Positions 19,713 through 29,631 of a stretch of 35,345 nt of DNA are shown here, in pieces. Positions within the stretch are counted from its first letter, which is position 1; each line of letters opens with the position of its first letter. The stretch is from Mesaphorura yosii (lineage: Eukaryota > Arthropoda > Collembola > Poduromorpha > Tullbergiidae), in NCBI GenBank assembly GCA_009869945.1, contig WIXG01000586.1, positions 1-35,345 of the forward strand, in the 5' to 3' direction. The notes under the pieces are model-generated. The model saw only the letters and a program-made list of their open reading frames with translations, had not been told where the DNA came from and ran no database searches. The translations under genes were made by a program, and so were the position numbers.

Positions 19713-20175
19713 TTACAAAAGTGCCAGAGCCACTGCCGCTCCATCATCTCGTACACAACCGATATCTCAATGGTCCTAATCAGCTTTAAGCGATGGCAAT
19801 CGATCGCGTTCCCCCTCCGCATTCAGAGGCGGTGGCAAGTCCTAATCATGCTGACTTTCGTCGCTGCACTGTGGGTGGCGTTGGTCCGATTCGACAATGG
19901 GCTCCGCATCCTGGAGCTCTATCAAACCGACACACACGAAGCCATACTTCACGCTGATGACCATGGTGCCCCTGCTCCTGGTCTCCACCTTGTCCTTGAA
20001 GGCGGCCCCTTGCCTCCTGTTCTTGAAGTCACTGGGGCACCTGACGCCTGCAAAAGCAGCCCGACGGCGGGCGTCGAAGAAGAAGTCGATTCTGATGATC
20101 GCGACGGTAGTGGTCGCCTTTGGCACGTGCTGGCTTCCGGACAAGAATGTGACAAGAATTATATGCAAACGATAA
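19713..20175 (+). pseudogene. Decayed class A (rhodopsin-like) GPCR fragment
   Basis: The first frame reads ISMVLISFKRWQSIAFPLRI and then RRWQVLIMLTFVAALWVAL, matching the end of helix 3, the second intracellular loop (DRY region changed to FKRWQ) and helix 4. The frame is then lost by a shift at about 19895-19930. The second frame resumes with PYFTLMTMVPLLLVSTLSLK (helix 5), a basic third loop (AARRRASKKK) and helix 6 ILMIATVVVAFGTCWLP, whose CWxP box is a class A hallmark. Helices 1, 2 and 7 are not found nearby. The lost DRY, the frameshift and the missing ends mark it as a remnant, possibly of a neuropeptide-type receptor. Confidence 0.6.
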
Positions 20176-20189
20176 GGATTGTTAATTGA

Positions 20190-21305
20190 ATACCAAGGTA
20201 TCTACTGTACAGGGGTTAACTTACAGGGGTAGCGGCGATAAGAAGCATTATTTGATGTGGATGTCTTCAAGTCCTTGATCGTAACGGATCCGATAAGCAT
20301 TTCACACGATGCGCTCTTATCCGTGGAGCTTGAGCACTGACCACCTTTCCACAAATGCTACAACGTTGGAATTGATTCCCATTTGCAGCGCAGATTGTTG
20401 CGAAGGCCCAGATCGAGTCTTTGGGCATGGTCTATCCTGCCACAATATGCCTAAACTCACGAACTGCATTCCTGATCCCATGTAGAATCGTACGCAGGTA
20501 CACCTTCAATGGAATTACATGACCATCCACTATGTGCAGCAAAATCTGAAGTGAAAGCGGTAGAACAAGAAGAAAGGAAACAGCCGGTCAAGATTGCACG
20601 AAAAAATCGTGCACAAAAAGTGGTTCATGTCTCATGTGGTCGTGGTGGTTTGAGCAGGTCCGGGATTCGCCAAAATTTGCGAAATATCGATCTACCACAG
20701 AAGCATGCGTCGCATAGTAATCGCAATAGAATAAAGATATGACCGGTTGCACAATGAAGGTCGTTCCGCCCTTGACGACTTGACAATTGATATGAAGTAG
20801 GAAAATGAATTATGCGTGATGCCTTATTCGAGCATTACTTGCAAATTGGCGAGTTGGCAAATCAGCACTTGGTGTAATGGTCTGATTGCGATACAAAGTA
20901 ACTCGTGTTGTCTGACTGATTAAACTACGTAAATTAGCTGGTTCGAACCGAATGATTCCAAGAATTAATGAGAAACCCGAAATATAGTATCGTAATTAAT
21001 CATATTCACTATGTAAATCGGTAACTTTATTCGCAAACATGATGTGCCATTGCCACCGCGCTTGATTGAGTGACTGGACTGACTTGGCAAAAGAAGCTTC
21101 CCCCAGTTACATGTAAATCCATGAGTAAATAACACGCAATTAACCCCACGTTCTTGAATTAATCCAAGTCGTAGTCTCAGTCAGACATGCTCCACTCCTA
21201 AATTAGGGAAGTATCAGGATCAGAGGTCGGGTTAGAAGGTAAGAGTCGTGTATAAATCCAGACCCCAAAGTCTCAACCTGACCTCAATACAGGCTCGGTA
21301 TTACA
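20190..21305. other. 1.1-kb intergenic stretch without a clear gene
   Basis: A 77-codon frame at 20509-20742 contains KKVxV-like text (ARKNRAQKVVHVSCGRGGLS) vaguely like the KxxKVMVWGG block of mariner transposases; this is weak. At 20938-20949 a GGTTCGAACC motif resembles a tRNA B box, with an A-box-like TGGTGTAATGG about 70 bases before it, but no cloverleaf can be drawn. The rest is AT-rich. Confidence 0.4.
21251..21256 (+). promoter_or_regulatory. TATA box of the Cys-rich secreted protein gene
   Basis: TATAAA about 50 bases before the ATG at 21306. The position fits a core promoter with a short 5' UTR. Confidence 0.55.
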
Positions 21306-21841
21306 ATGGCATCACTTTCAGCACTCGCTGGCACCTCTGGTCGTGACCTGGCTCTGGTCCTGATCGCACTGACCATGACCATGGTCCCCGGGGCGGACGC
21401 TCGGTGCACCACTTCAGCCTGCTCCGCTGCCTGCAATCTCGTCGATAAGAACAACGGAGCGGCCGGAAGCTGTGATCCTTCGTACGAGAACCCTTTGTTT
21501 GGAAACGATCCGAGTTGTATCTGCGATGCATGCCCGCTTGGCGACGTAAGCCACTTCGAGATTGTATGTTTGTTAGGCTAGCAGTTTGCTAATTGCTTCC
21601 CCCGTTTCAGCTTTTGGACGGTGTCAACCTGAACGTCCTTGAGCTCACTTGCAGGGGACCGCTTCTGCAGACCGATTGCAGCGACTGCCCTCAGTCGAAT
21701 GCGAACACCTTGTACGTGCCACATATCTGCACAGTGAAGCCACCGGGAGGACCACTCACAGAATTGTGTGTCTGCATGTGCGCCAATATCACCTCAACTG
21801 TGGAGACATTCGAGACATGCCCGTTGGCTCTTCTCGAGTAA
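21306..21841 (+). CDS. Secreted cysteine-rich protein, family unrecognised
   Basis: Two exons, 21306-21545 and 21611-21841, with a 65-bp phase-0 intron (GTAAGC to TTTCAG); the junction reads CPLGD/LLDGVNLN. The 156-residue product has a hydrophobic leader (LALVLIALTMTMVPGADA) and a mature part with about 15 cysteines, seven in exon 1 (CTTSACSAACNLV, SCDPS, CICDAC) and eight in exon 2 (CRGPLLQTDCSDC, HICTV, LCVCMC, TCPL). The odd cysteine count leaves one free or in a dimer. No known fold is recognised. Secretion and disulphide bonding are the only safe inferences; cuticle, gut or defence roles are all possible. Confidence 0.7.
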
Positions 21842-22003
21842 TGCAGGCATCTGGAGTCGCAGTCGAGCTCAGTCATGCATTCCGTAGACTAGATGTTGAT
21901 TGTTGTACGTGTTATTCAAATAATTCCAACATATAAAACATCAATTGTCAATGCAATTGTAAGTGTCAAATTGTCAAAATTAGAGTTTGACTTGGTTTGA
22001 CTC

Positions 22004-23311
22004 TCAAAATGTCACGAGCAGCGACATTGCATTCTGCAGGATGAAGGACAGTACTTCCAAGAAGACTGCTCGTGTGGCCAATGGGAACAGTGTACCCACC
22101 AATATTTCCAGGGGGCGCAGTGCCCGAAACCACTTCTGGTCGTGAGGAGTTCGGTCAGTAGCAGTATCACGAATGCCGGAACTCAAAAACCGGACAGCAG
22201 CCTCGCGCACGTCGATTGCCTGATGGAATATCAGTTGCATACAGGACACGGCCACGAGTTCTTCGATTATGGTCGTCAGCGTATACAGAGGATGTAGACT
22301 CTTCCGGAGGCGGATGACGATGTAGATGGCAGCCATAGCTAACCCAGAACACGCAACGAACCCAACGACCAGAGGGCCGGCAGCGGCTTGGACGAACGTG
22401 ACATGCATCACCTGCAGTCGCTTGTACTCGAGCTGCTGAACTTGGCGTCCAGGATTTGTCCGTGTGACATCTTTAAGGAGCTGGTGCAACTGAGAAGTAT
22501 ACGCTAGGTATGTATTCGAGACTGATGTCAGAAGAATCAAGTCGAACTGGATGAAGTACCAAGCAGCCGCACACATACACGCATTTCCCAAAGTGGACGA
22601 TGTCTGGAACATTTGGAACATTGTGCCATTCTGCAGGAAGTAGAACAGGCAGAGTGCCAGTATGGCTGGAACTGACATGGAGACAATGACGTACCCAAGC
22701 ATGACAATTGTAGCAGACCGGATTTGAGCCGGCTCATGACCAGGCACCGCTTCACACGTCTGTACGTGGGCGACAGACATTTTGAGAACCATACGCAGCG
22801 TGGCCAGATACTTGGCATGGTTGACGCAAGCGAATAGTTGGACGATGCCGGCAAACAGCAAGAAACAAATCATATTCACGGAGTTGAGCAGCTCCTGGCG
22901 GAGGATACTGGGTGGTGCTTGCGCCAGGAACTGGACCATGCGGGTAACTAGGCAGACCTTGCCACTAAGATAGGCAACCGTTCCTAACAGGTACAGTTTG
23001 AAATGGGTTGGGGCACAGAACTCGAGTCTTGAACCTGCGAGCACTAGAGACGAGAACGGGTGGCCAGTGTCTCGCAGGTGGAATGGCGTCAGGTGTCGGT
23101 AGAGTGTGAGACTTGACATGAAAGGCAAGGAGAATGACCACACACTGAACCGGACGACATCTAAGTTGGTGAGGGAAGATGTCCACCATTTTTGGACGGC
23201 CTCAGTGCAGGGGGAGAGGAAGTTGGAGAGTCTGGTGTGAAGATTCGACCTTGCCACGCCCTTCACCTTGAACAGGAGCAACGCAAGGAAACTGATGCGC
23301 TTTTCAGACAT
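22004..23311 (-). CDS. Gustatory-receptor-like 7-TM chemoreceptor, intact
   Basis: A single exon of 435 residues. Several long hydrophobic segments (LYLLGTVAYLSGKVCLVTRM, MICFLLFAGIVQLFACV, IVMLGYVIVSMSVPAILALC, AGPLVVGFVACSGLAMAAIY) and the C-terminal block TRAVFLEVLSFILQNAMSLL fit the insect gustatory-receptor family (7tm_7). In that family the last helix carries a TYxxxxxQF-like end, here divergent. Such receptors are inverted 7-TM ligand-gated channels of taste or contact neurons. It is the intact member of a three-copy tandem block; the next copy at 23689-26386 is very similar over its full length. No known ligand group (sugar, CO2, bitter) can be assigned. Confidence 0.75.
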   Translation of the reverse strand: MSEKRISFLALLLFKVKGVARSNLHTRLSNFLSPCTEAVQKWWTSSLTNLDVVRFSVWSFSLPFMSSLTLYRHLTPFHLRDTGHPFSSLVLAGSRLEFCAPTHFKLYLLGTVAYLSGKVCLVTRMVQFLAQAPPSILRQELLNSVNMICFLLFAGIVQLFACVNHAKYLATLRMVLKMSVAHVQTCEAVPGHEPAQIRSATIVMLGYVIVSMSVPAILALCLFYFLQNGTMFQMFQTSSTLGNACMCAAAWYFIQFDLILLTSVSNTYLAYTSQLHQLLKDVTRTNPGRQVQQLEYKRLQVMHVTFVQAAAGPLVVGFVACSGLAMAAIYIVIRLRKSLHPLYTLTTIIEELVAVSCMQLIFHQAIDVREAAVRFLSSGIRDTATDRTPHDQKWFRALRPLEILVGTLFPLATRAVFLEVLSFILQNAMSLLVTF

Positions 23312-23688
23312 TTGGAGTCAGAGATAGGAATGGGGTACCTGAACCCAGACTTTATTCTGATAGTTAATAGGAATATGTAAAAATACTATTACAACCTGAC
23401 AATTCACGATCACAATTACACAAACACCTTCAGATGTACGTGTGAATTGAAATTGAAACATATACTCAGAAATCGAATCCAATGTTCACACGAACTACAA
23501 ATTACAATTTGCTATATATATAGAAATTGAATGCCAGGTTTTTAAACTGAATTAAATTCCCAATTCTACGGATGAGAATGAGAATGATATTTTTTATTAT
23601 TTTACTTGATTTATTCACACCACTAACCCTTTTTTTAGAGTAGAAATTGATGCAAAACTTATAGATTACAAGTCTAGTATGTAGTAAG
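23312..23688. other. AT-rich spacer between two chemoreceptor copies
   Basis: No open frame of interest. Probably holds the promoter of the 22004-23311 receptor and the 3' UTR of the disrupted copy. Confidence 0.4.
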
Positions 23689-24009
23689 TCAGAAGGCAAC
23701 CAGCAGAGACATGCCGTTCTGCAACACGAAGGAGACCACGCCCAGAAAGAACGCCCGTGTCGTGAGTGGAAACAGGGCACCCACCCACACCTCAACCGAG
23801 CATAGTGACCGAAACCATGTGCGATCATACCTGCTGAGGCTCTCCTGATTCGCACGCAGGTAGGATGCCGGGAAGTGTACAGCAGCCTCACGCACTCCAA
23901 TTGCCTGATTGATGATGAATTGCATACAGGCTAAAGCCACGACTTCTTCGATCATAGTCGTCAGTGTGTAGAGTGGATGCACGGTACGCCAGAAGCGAAT
24001 GACGATATA
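23689..24009 (-). pseudogene. Gustatory-receptor-like gene copy 2, 3' part beyond the transposon
   Basis: The minus strand from the TA at 24008-24009 reads IVIRFWRTVHPLYTLTTMIE, then VALACMQFIINQAIGVREAA, and ends RAFFLGVVSFVLQNGMSLLV-AF and a stop at 23689. This is the C-terminal quarter of the receptor whose 5' part lies at 25308-26386. No stop or shift is seen in it. It was separated by the mariner element at 24010-25307. Confidence 0.85.
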
Positions 24010-25307
24010 CAGGATTAGTCACCCTATTCCGGACAGACGGCGTTGCGGTATAACTCGAGTGTTTATGAACCAAAAAGCGCTGGGTCTTCGAATACATGTT
24101 CTTTTAACTTATAGCAACTAGTATTTCGGTTTAAATTCTTGTTTAACATCAAAATGCCTAAAAAATTGAGTGCTGAAGTGGAAGCTCAAGTTCGGACACT
24201 TTCCAGGGAAGGATACTCGATTAGGACCATCAAAACCAAGTTGGAGAAATCTGGAACAAGTCTCGGGAAGTCAACCATCGCCGATATTATCAATTGCATC
24301 GGTCAAAGACGAAATCACAGACTTGTTGGCCTTCCCACACCAGAAAAGTTTCAACCTCGTAAAGTACGGACAAACCAGCTGATCAAGAAAATTGACAAAT
24401 TCACGGACAAGGAGAATCCTCCGAGCCAAAATGAAATGGCGAAGATGTTGCGAGTGAGTCAGTCAACTGTGGGAAGGGCAATTAGAGATGACCTGAATGG
24501 AAAGTATCGAAGAAAAGTCAAAGTTCATCAATTGAAGGAATCTCACATCGCAAACAGGAAGACCAATGCAAGAAAATTATATGAAGGGCATCTGGCTGGA
24601 CCAAAGTGTGAGTTCGTCGCGACATTGGATGAAGCATGGATATATTTACATGATTGCGGTGGGAAACGAAAAATATATGTACAAAAGCCAGGAAAACCAG
24701 ATCCAGAATTCGTGTGTCCCAAATCAGAAAACTTTTGTGAGAAGTTTATGGTTGTTGCAGTTTTAACTGGACGAGGACCACTCCCACTAATTCGAGTACC
24801 AAAAAATACCAAAATTAACTCAGATTACTATATTGAGGATGTCCTGAAACCAATTTTAGAAATCGAAATTCCAAAATTGTACGGCCAGGACACCTGCAAA
24901 GTTTTCTTACATCATGATGCTGCACCATCTCACACATCAAGAAAAACAGAAGCCTACGCGAACGAGTTGCACAGCAGAACTGGAATAACCGTCATACCGA
25001 ACCCCCAGATTCCAGTAAAGTCTCCTGACATCAGCCCCTTGGACTTCTTTGGCTTTAGATATTTAAAACAACGACTTAATCTTCGACGAGCAAAAACCAT
25101 CAAGGGAGTTTGGAAACTCGCCAAAGAAGAGTGGAATGGAATTAGCTCAGAAACAGTGACAAAAGTGTACGATTCATGGAAGCGCAGGCTGAGACTGGTT
25201 ACAGAAAGGGATGGAGGCCATATTGAAAATAGTAAAAATATTCACCGTCGTAAATTGAACATCTGAGGTACGTTTTTGAACTGTCCGGAATAGGGTGACT
25301 AATCCTG
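24010..25307 (+). mobile_element. Intact DD41D Tc1/mariner element, 1298 bp
   Basis: Perfect 27-bp terminal inverted repeats start CAGGATTAGTCACCCTATTC and continue CGGACAG on each side. TA duplications flank them at 24008-24009 and 25308-25309. One uninterrupted transposase fills the element. Perfect ends and an open transposase point to a recent, possibly still mobile copy. It sits inside a gustatory-receptor gene on the opposite strand. Confidence 0.95.
24139..25266 (+). CDS. Mariner-family transposase, DD41D group
   Basis: A 375-residue open frame; the real start may be the second methionine at 24154 (MPKKLSAEVEAQV). Two helix-turn-helix modules lie at about 10-60 (GYSIRTIKTKLEKSGTSLGK) and 85-120 (NEMAKMLRVSQSTVGRAI) and bind the inverted repeats. 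The catalytic triad shows as ATLDEAWIYL, VFLHHDAAPSHT and SPLDFFGFRYLK, with 41 residues between the second and third Asp. That spacing is the DD41D signature known from the rosa/Visitor type. It should carry out cut-and-paste transposition into TA. All three acidic residues are present and no stop interrupts it, so activity is possible. Confidence 0.93.
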   Translation: MFNIKMPKKLSAEVEAQVRTLSREGYSIRTIKTKLEKSGTSLGKSTIADIINCIGQRRNHRLVGLPTPEKFQPRKVRTNQLIKKIDKFTDKENPPSQNEMAKMLRVSQSTVGRAIRDDLNGKYRRKVKVHQLKESHIANRKTNARKLYEGHLAGPKCEFVATLDEAWIYLHDCGGKRKIYVQKPGKPDPEFVCPKSENFCEKFMVVAVLTGRGPLPLIRVPKNTKINSDYYIEDVLKPILEIEIPKLYGQDTCKVFLHHDAAPSHTSRKTEAYANELHSRTGITVIPNPQIPVKSPDISPLDFFGFRYLKQRLNLRRAKTIKGVWKLAKEEWNGISSETVTKVYDSWKRRLRLVTERDGGHIENSKNIHRRKLNI

Positions 25308-26386
25308 TAGAAGGCAGCCAGGGCTAAACCGGAGCACCCTGCGAACCCTACCACAAGTGGCCCGGCAATGGCGTCCACGAATGTGGTATGCAACACCTGC
25401 AACCGCCTGTACTCCAGCTGAACTTGCCGCAGGGTCCTCTGGACGGTCTCCGCCTGGGGGTTGATGCCCTTTCGGGTGATTGTGATATCCTCCAGGTGGT
25501 ACACCAGCAGTGTCGTGTACGTGATGTAGTTGTTCGTGAGGGATGCAACCATTAACAAATCGAACTGGACCACGTACCACATGGCGATACAGACGCAGAG
25601 ATTGGCCCATGTTGAGTATGTCTGGAACATTTGGAATATGATGCCTCTCTGAAGCAAGTAGAACACGCCGATGGCCAGCTGGCCGGGAGCAGACACTGCG
25701 ACCAAGACATAACCGAACATGTATATCATCGCAGGCCGGATTCGTTTGGGATGGCCAACGGGTACAACTCTGCACGCTTGCACATGGTCGAGACACATCT
25801 TCAGAACCATGCGCAGCGTGGCCAGATACTTGGCATGGTTGACGCATGCGAATAACTGCACAATGCTGCTAAAGAACAGAAAACAGATCAAGTTAACGGA
25901 GTGGAACAGTTCACGACTACGGGTACTGGGTGGGGCTTGAGCCAGAAAATGGATCATGTGCATGGTGAGGTAAAGTTTCCCCAAGAGGCAGGCCCCGGTT
26001 CCGACTAAGTACAACCGGAAATGGTGCGGAGCCTGGAAGCTCTGTCCAAGGCCTGGATCGTGACCTTGTGTCGGCAGCTGAAATGGAAATAGGTGGCCAT
26101 ATAAGGTCTGGGCTGTCCATATAGGCAGGGAGAAGGACCATAGGAGGAAACGCGAGACTTCCACGCTCGTGACGGTGGACGTCCGATATTTGCGAACCAC
26201 TTCGGTCAAAGGCGTCATCGGGATTCGTGACATGGTCGGAGCTAGTCTGAACGAATTTGTACTCCAACCGATCAGAATGGCAAACAACGGGAGAAGGTCC
26301 CAGTCTTCCCATTCCCAGGAAGGAGAAGGCTCAAGAATCTTTGAATTTAGGTCATGGAAAACTTTAACTGCGTAAATGGCTTTCAT
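25308..26386 (-). pseudogene. Gustatory-receptor-like gene copy 2, 5' part cut by the transposon
   Basis: Start chosen at 26386 (MKAIYAVKVFHDLNSKI), because similarity to the intact neighbour begins shortly after it; the frame extends up to 26605. It runs through FLLWSFSLPIWTAQTLYGHL, FACVNHAKYLATLRMVLKM (identical block in the intact copy) and GPLVVGFAGCSGLALAAF, where the element is inserted. With one TA kept, the frame passes straight into the 3' part at 24009. The gene was therefore intact until the insertion. The truncated product lacks the last helix and cannot form a normal receptor. Confidence 0.85.
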
Positions 26387-26656
26387 ACCAACACAGTTCC
26401 CCGACTTTTGGCCAATTTTCTTGTCCATGTCAATTGGAATTGCGATAAATATTTTGAAATTAGGACTGACATGTCTCAGCAACATTTTCCACTGAAGCGG
26501 TGTCATTGGACCCTTTAGATTTGTAAAAACTTTTAGGAACATGATGGTAATTGCCCAACACAATCTTACAAATGGGATTCCATGATTGCTACATTTTACA
26601 CACACAATACTTTTAAATTAGATTGCGATAGCTCCTATTAAACAAATACGATCCCG
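26387..26656. other. Spacer upstream of receptor copy 2
   Basis: Minus-strand frame remains open to 26605 (MCVKCSNHGIPFVRLCWAI), but the text has no counterpart in the intact paralogue. It could be extra N-terminal sequence or chance. Confidence 0.3.
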
Positions 26657-26875
26657 TTAGAAGGCTACCAGCAACGACACCTCAGCCTGCAAATGAAAAG
26701 AGAGCATTTCCAGGAAGAATGCTCGAGTCGTGAGAGGAAACATGCAGCCCACCCATATTTCCATGGGTCGCAAGGTCCGAAACCAGACACGATCAGCTAC
26801 AAGTGTTTCGGAGCCATTCCGCAGGTGTGATGCCCCAAAGTCCAGCCTAGCTTCCCGCATATCTATAGCCAGATG
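26657..26875 (-). pseudogene. Gustatory-receptor-like gene copy 3, C-terminal remnant
   Basis: About 73 residues on the minus strand (AIDMREARLDFGASHLRNGS, then WFRTLRPMEIWVGCMFPLTT and the end RAFFLEMLSFHLQAEVSLLV) match the last seventh of the two neighbouring receptors, including the stop position. Similarity stops abruptly upstream, near 26875, and no other part of the gene is found. It is a truncated duplicate or the survivor of a deletion. Confidence 0.8.
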
Positions 26876-26880
26876 CAGAT

Positions 26881-27257
26881 GAGAATGCGTCTCAGATCTC
26901 TTTCTGACTCTTTCTCTTTGGTCAGTATTTCAGATTCTCGCACTCGTACTGACTCCTCCAGCAAAAGAACAACTGACTCATCTCAACTTTATGTGTTAAG
27001 TCTCTAAGCAGTTACACAAGTTGCGTTCTGGAGTGGGTGTTTGAATAAAGCGAGTAACTCGGCGACGATTCGCCAGCCGCCGCTGCCGTCGACGAAATGC
27101 TTCCCAAAAGCATGAATCAGTTCATCTGACAAGTTGAATGAGAACAATTTATTTATTGTCGACAAAATGAGCAAATTGTAAAACAGGCGGGACAAGTCTT
27201 AACGAGTAAAAGTAAAGTTAATGAGGCAGGTTAAGTGGAGGAGTGGCTTTGTTGTGT
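26881..27257. other. Intergenic; possible orphan exon on minus strand at 27004-27144
   Basis: After an acceptor-like CTTGTCAG the minus strand reads DELIHAFGKHFVDGSGGWRI and AELLALFKHPLQNATCVTA and then stops at 27004. The composition is protein-like but no family is recognised and no upstream exon is apparent. It lies just beyond the 3' end of ORC1. Confidence 0.25.
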
Positions 27258-29123
27258 TCAGTCTTCGTGTTTGTCTGGTGCGTGGAGGCCGAGGGCGTAG
27301 TTGACGTCCTCCACGGCTACACCCAGAGTGACCAGCGCGTGGAGCGAGGCGCGGCCCGTCTCGACGAGGAGGAGTCTGGAAGCGAAGAGGCGGGAGACAG
27401 CGCCCAGGATCTGATCGGAGGTCCACTTGGGGTGGCCCTCGAAGGGCGCCGCAGACTGGACGCCGCTCACGACGTGGGCGAGAAGGGTGCTGTCCCCGCC
27501 AGTCGCCTGTAGAATAGCGGCCAGGCGGCGGACGACCTCGCGCTCGAGCTTGGTGAGGGCCTTGAGGGCGGCGATGTGGGGGGAGGAGAAGAGCTCACGG
27601 AAGGCGTCCTGGATTGCCTTCGCCCCCGTCGTGCCTCCGTTCGCCTCGATGATCTCGAGGGTTCGGTTAGCGATCTCGATGGCTCGGCGGGCGTCGCCGG
27701 AGATGCCTGCGACCTTTCTGGCGAGGAGGAGGAGGGCGTCCTGGAGGAGATCCGTCCTGGCCTGGCCGAGGTGGTGGGTGACGATGCGCCCCAGCTCCTG
27801 GTGCGTGTAGGGCGCGAAGACGACGCGGTTGAAGCCCATGCGGGAGGAGTTCCTGGCGGCCAGCGCAGTCTCGGGCAAGTTCATCGTGTTGAAGATGGCG
27901 ATGAGGACGAAGCGGAGCTGCGGCCTGCTCGACCACTCGAGGAGGCTGTACAGGATGCTCTGGCGCTTGTCCAGCAGCTGGTCCAGCTCGTCCACCACCA
28001 GAATCACAGGCACGTGCTCAGACTCCAGGAAACGCTCCACCTTTGCCTGCATCTGCCCCCCCTTAGTCCCCGTAGTGGCCTTCAGTCCCAGCGCCTTGTG
28101 CATCCGGCTCCAGATGCGCTCGGGTGTGCCCAGCGTCAGACTGTTGACGAAAATGTACTGCGGGGAAATGCAGAACCAAATAAGTTAGCATTAGCCATTA
28201 TTCCACGACAAGGAGTTCGTGTGGCTCACCTTGAAGGCGTCGGGGGAGGTCTGCAGCATTTGGCTGAGGACGGCCTTGACGACGAGGGTCTTGCCCGTCC
28301 CCGGCACTCCGCTCACGTACAGACACCGGCTGTCTCGCTCCTCCACGCCAGCCTTCAAGAAACTCCAAATCTCGTCGTACTGCGACTCCCGACACGGCAG
28401 GCTGGGATGCGCAAAGGCCCCAATTTTGACCGCAGGTAACGCTGCTGGAGCTGGCTTCTTTACTTTTGACGCTGCAGAGGAACTGGGAACAGTAGTCGTT
28501 TGCTTAGCCTCCCGCCTCGGTCTCAGGCTGAGAGCACGTGCAGGAGTCAGTTTGAGATCCGAACTCCTGTCTTCTTCTATCGGGCCCTTCCGGGGCGGAG
28601 TTGCACATGTCTCGGGAGTTTCTGCAGCCGCTTTTCTCCTTGTCGTTCTTGTGGTCCTGGGCGTTGAAGTGGCTCCCTTCGGGCCCTCCGGGCTTGAGCC
28701 GTCAGAGTCACGGTGGAGTCCGATTCTTGAAGTGGTGACGCGCCTGCTTCTGGGCCGATGCGTGGACGTAGCCACTGGCTCCGGAGTCGCGATTTTCCCT
28801 CTGGACGGAATTGTGGCCTTCCGCTCCGTAGGCAGTTTCTGCTTGGCTGGCGTCGCTCGCTTCGTCGAGGGTTGGGGATCGTGAGAGCACTCTGGTTTGA
28901 CTGGCGTGCTCCGTTTGTTGAATTGCTTGTGAATGGAGGCTTCCACCGCCTCCATGGACGAGTCTGCGGGGCACGAGTCCGAGCTGTCTTCGGAGGTGTT
29001 CAGGGGCCGGCGATGAGGTATTCGCGTTGTGTGACGGGTGGTGCGGGCGGGCGAGTCACGGACAGGCGTGACTGGTGGTTTGATGCTGAGGCGAGTCGAC
29101 CTCCTGCTCGGGGTGGCTGACAT
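27258..29123 (-). CDS. ORC1: Origin recognition complex subunit 1, lacking the BAH domain
   Basis: Exons 29123-28230 (298 codons) and 28157-27258, with a 72-bp phase-0 intron. The 597-residue nuclear AAA+ ATPase is the largest ORC subunit and helps load MCM at origins. The N-terminal 245 residues are disordered, basic and Ser/Thr/Pro-rich (cyclin-kinase-like TP sites). The AAA+ core has Walker A GVPGTGKT (272-279), Walker B LVVDELDQLL (Asp354, Glu355), sensor IAIFNTMNLPE and the ORC1-type SSRMGFNRVVFAPYTHQEL (CDC6 differs here). The winged-helix end has LFASRLLLVE. Metazoan ORC1 normally starts with a BAH domain that reads H4K20me2. None is present, and only about 500 bp separate the start from TFIP11, so a missed BAH exon is unlikely. 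Confidence 0.92.
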
Positions 29124-29631
29124 GGTGTTTCTTGCACACTAATTAGAAAAGGAAATCAGGGTTTAAGCAGCCACAGAACTGTCAAACCTTCTCTAGCATA
29201 ACTAAAATAATCTTGCGTCGCTTACCGTGTGAAGTTTCCGGAAGCAGAATCTAAACTTGCCAATTTATATCGTGTTTTGTGATTTCGGTTAAACGCAGCT
29301 AGTTTGTGACGAATTAGAATTGTTTCGTTACTCGCAGTCTGGCAGTTCAGTTGCAGGCGAATTTTCGTCAAAAACACACGAGACGACACGACGAACACGA
29401 ACACGATAACACAAACGAGCGGAGAATGCGAATCTGTGTTTCTTTGTGAGAGGCGACATTTCACGCGCACAAAATCGCGTCTTCCTTGCACGACCACCTG
29501 TCTCAACGAACCGAGTCGAACTCGCTCTTGGCTTTTATTACGAGAAACTGAATGCAATCAGGATCAATAATTCTGAATTTTATTTAAATATAATAAATTA
29601 TGAATTAATGTTGAGTGTACAATTATTGTGT
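29124..29631. other. ORC1 upstream region and TFIP11 3' end
   Basis: TTTATT at 29579-29584 is the minus-strand AATAAA of TFIP11. The part next to ORC1 has no recognisable coding content, in particular nothing BAH-like. Confidence 0.5.

Noticed and set aside
20509..20742. Possible mariner transposase remnant
   Set aside because: Only a loose resemblance over about 20 residues; no terminal repeats and no catalytic residues found.
20870..20955. tRNA-like A and B boxes
   Set aside because: GGTTCGAACC matches a B box, but no acceptor, T or D stem pairs correctly, so neither a tRNA nor a clear SINE can be claimed.
27576..28439. A 287-codon plus-strand frame
   Set aside because: It is antisense to ORC1 exons and has no recognisable domain; long frames are expected opposite G+C-rich coding exons.
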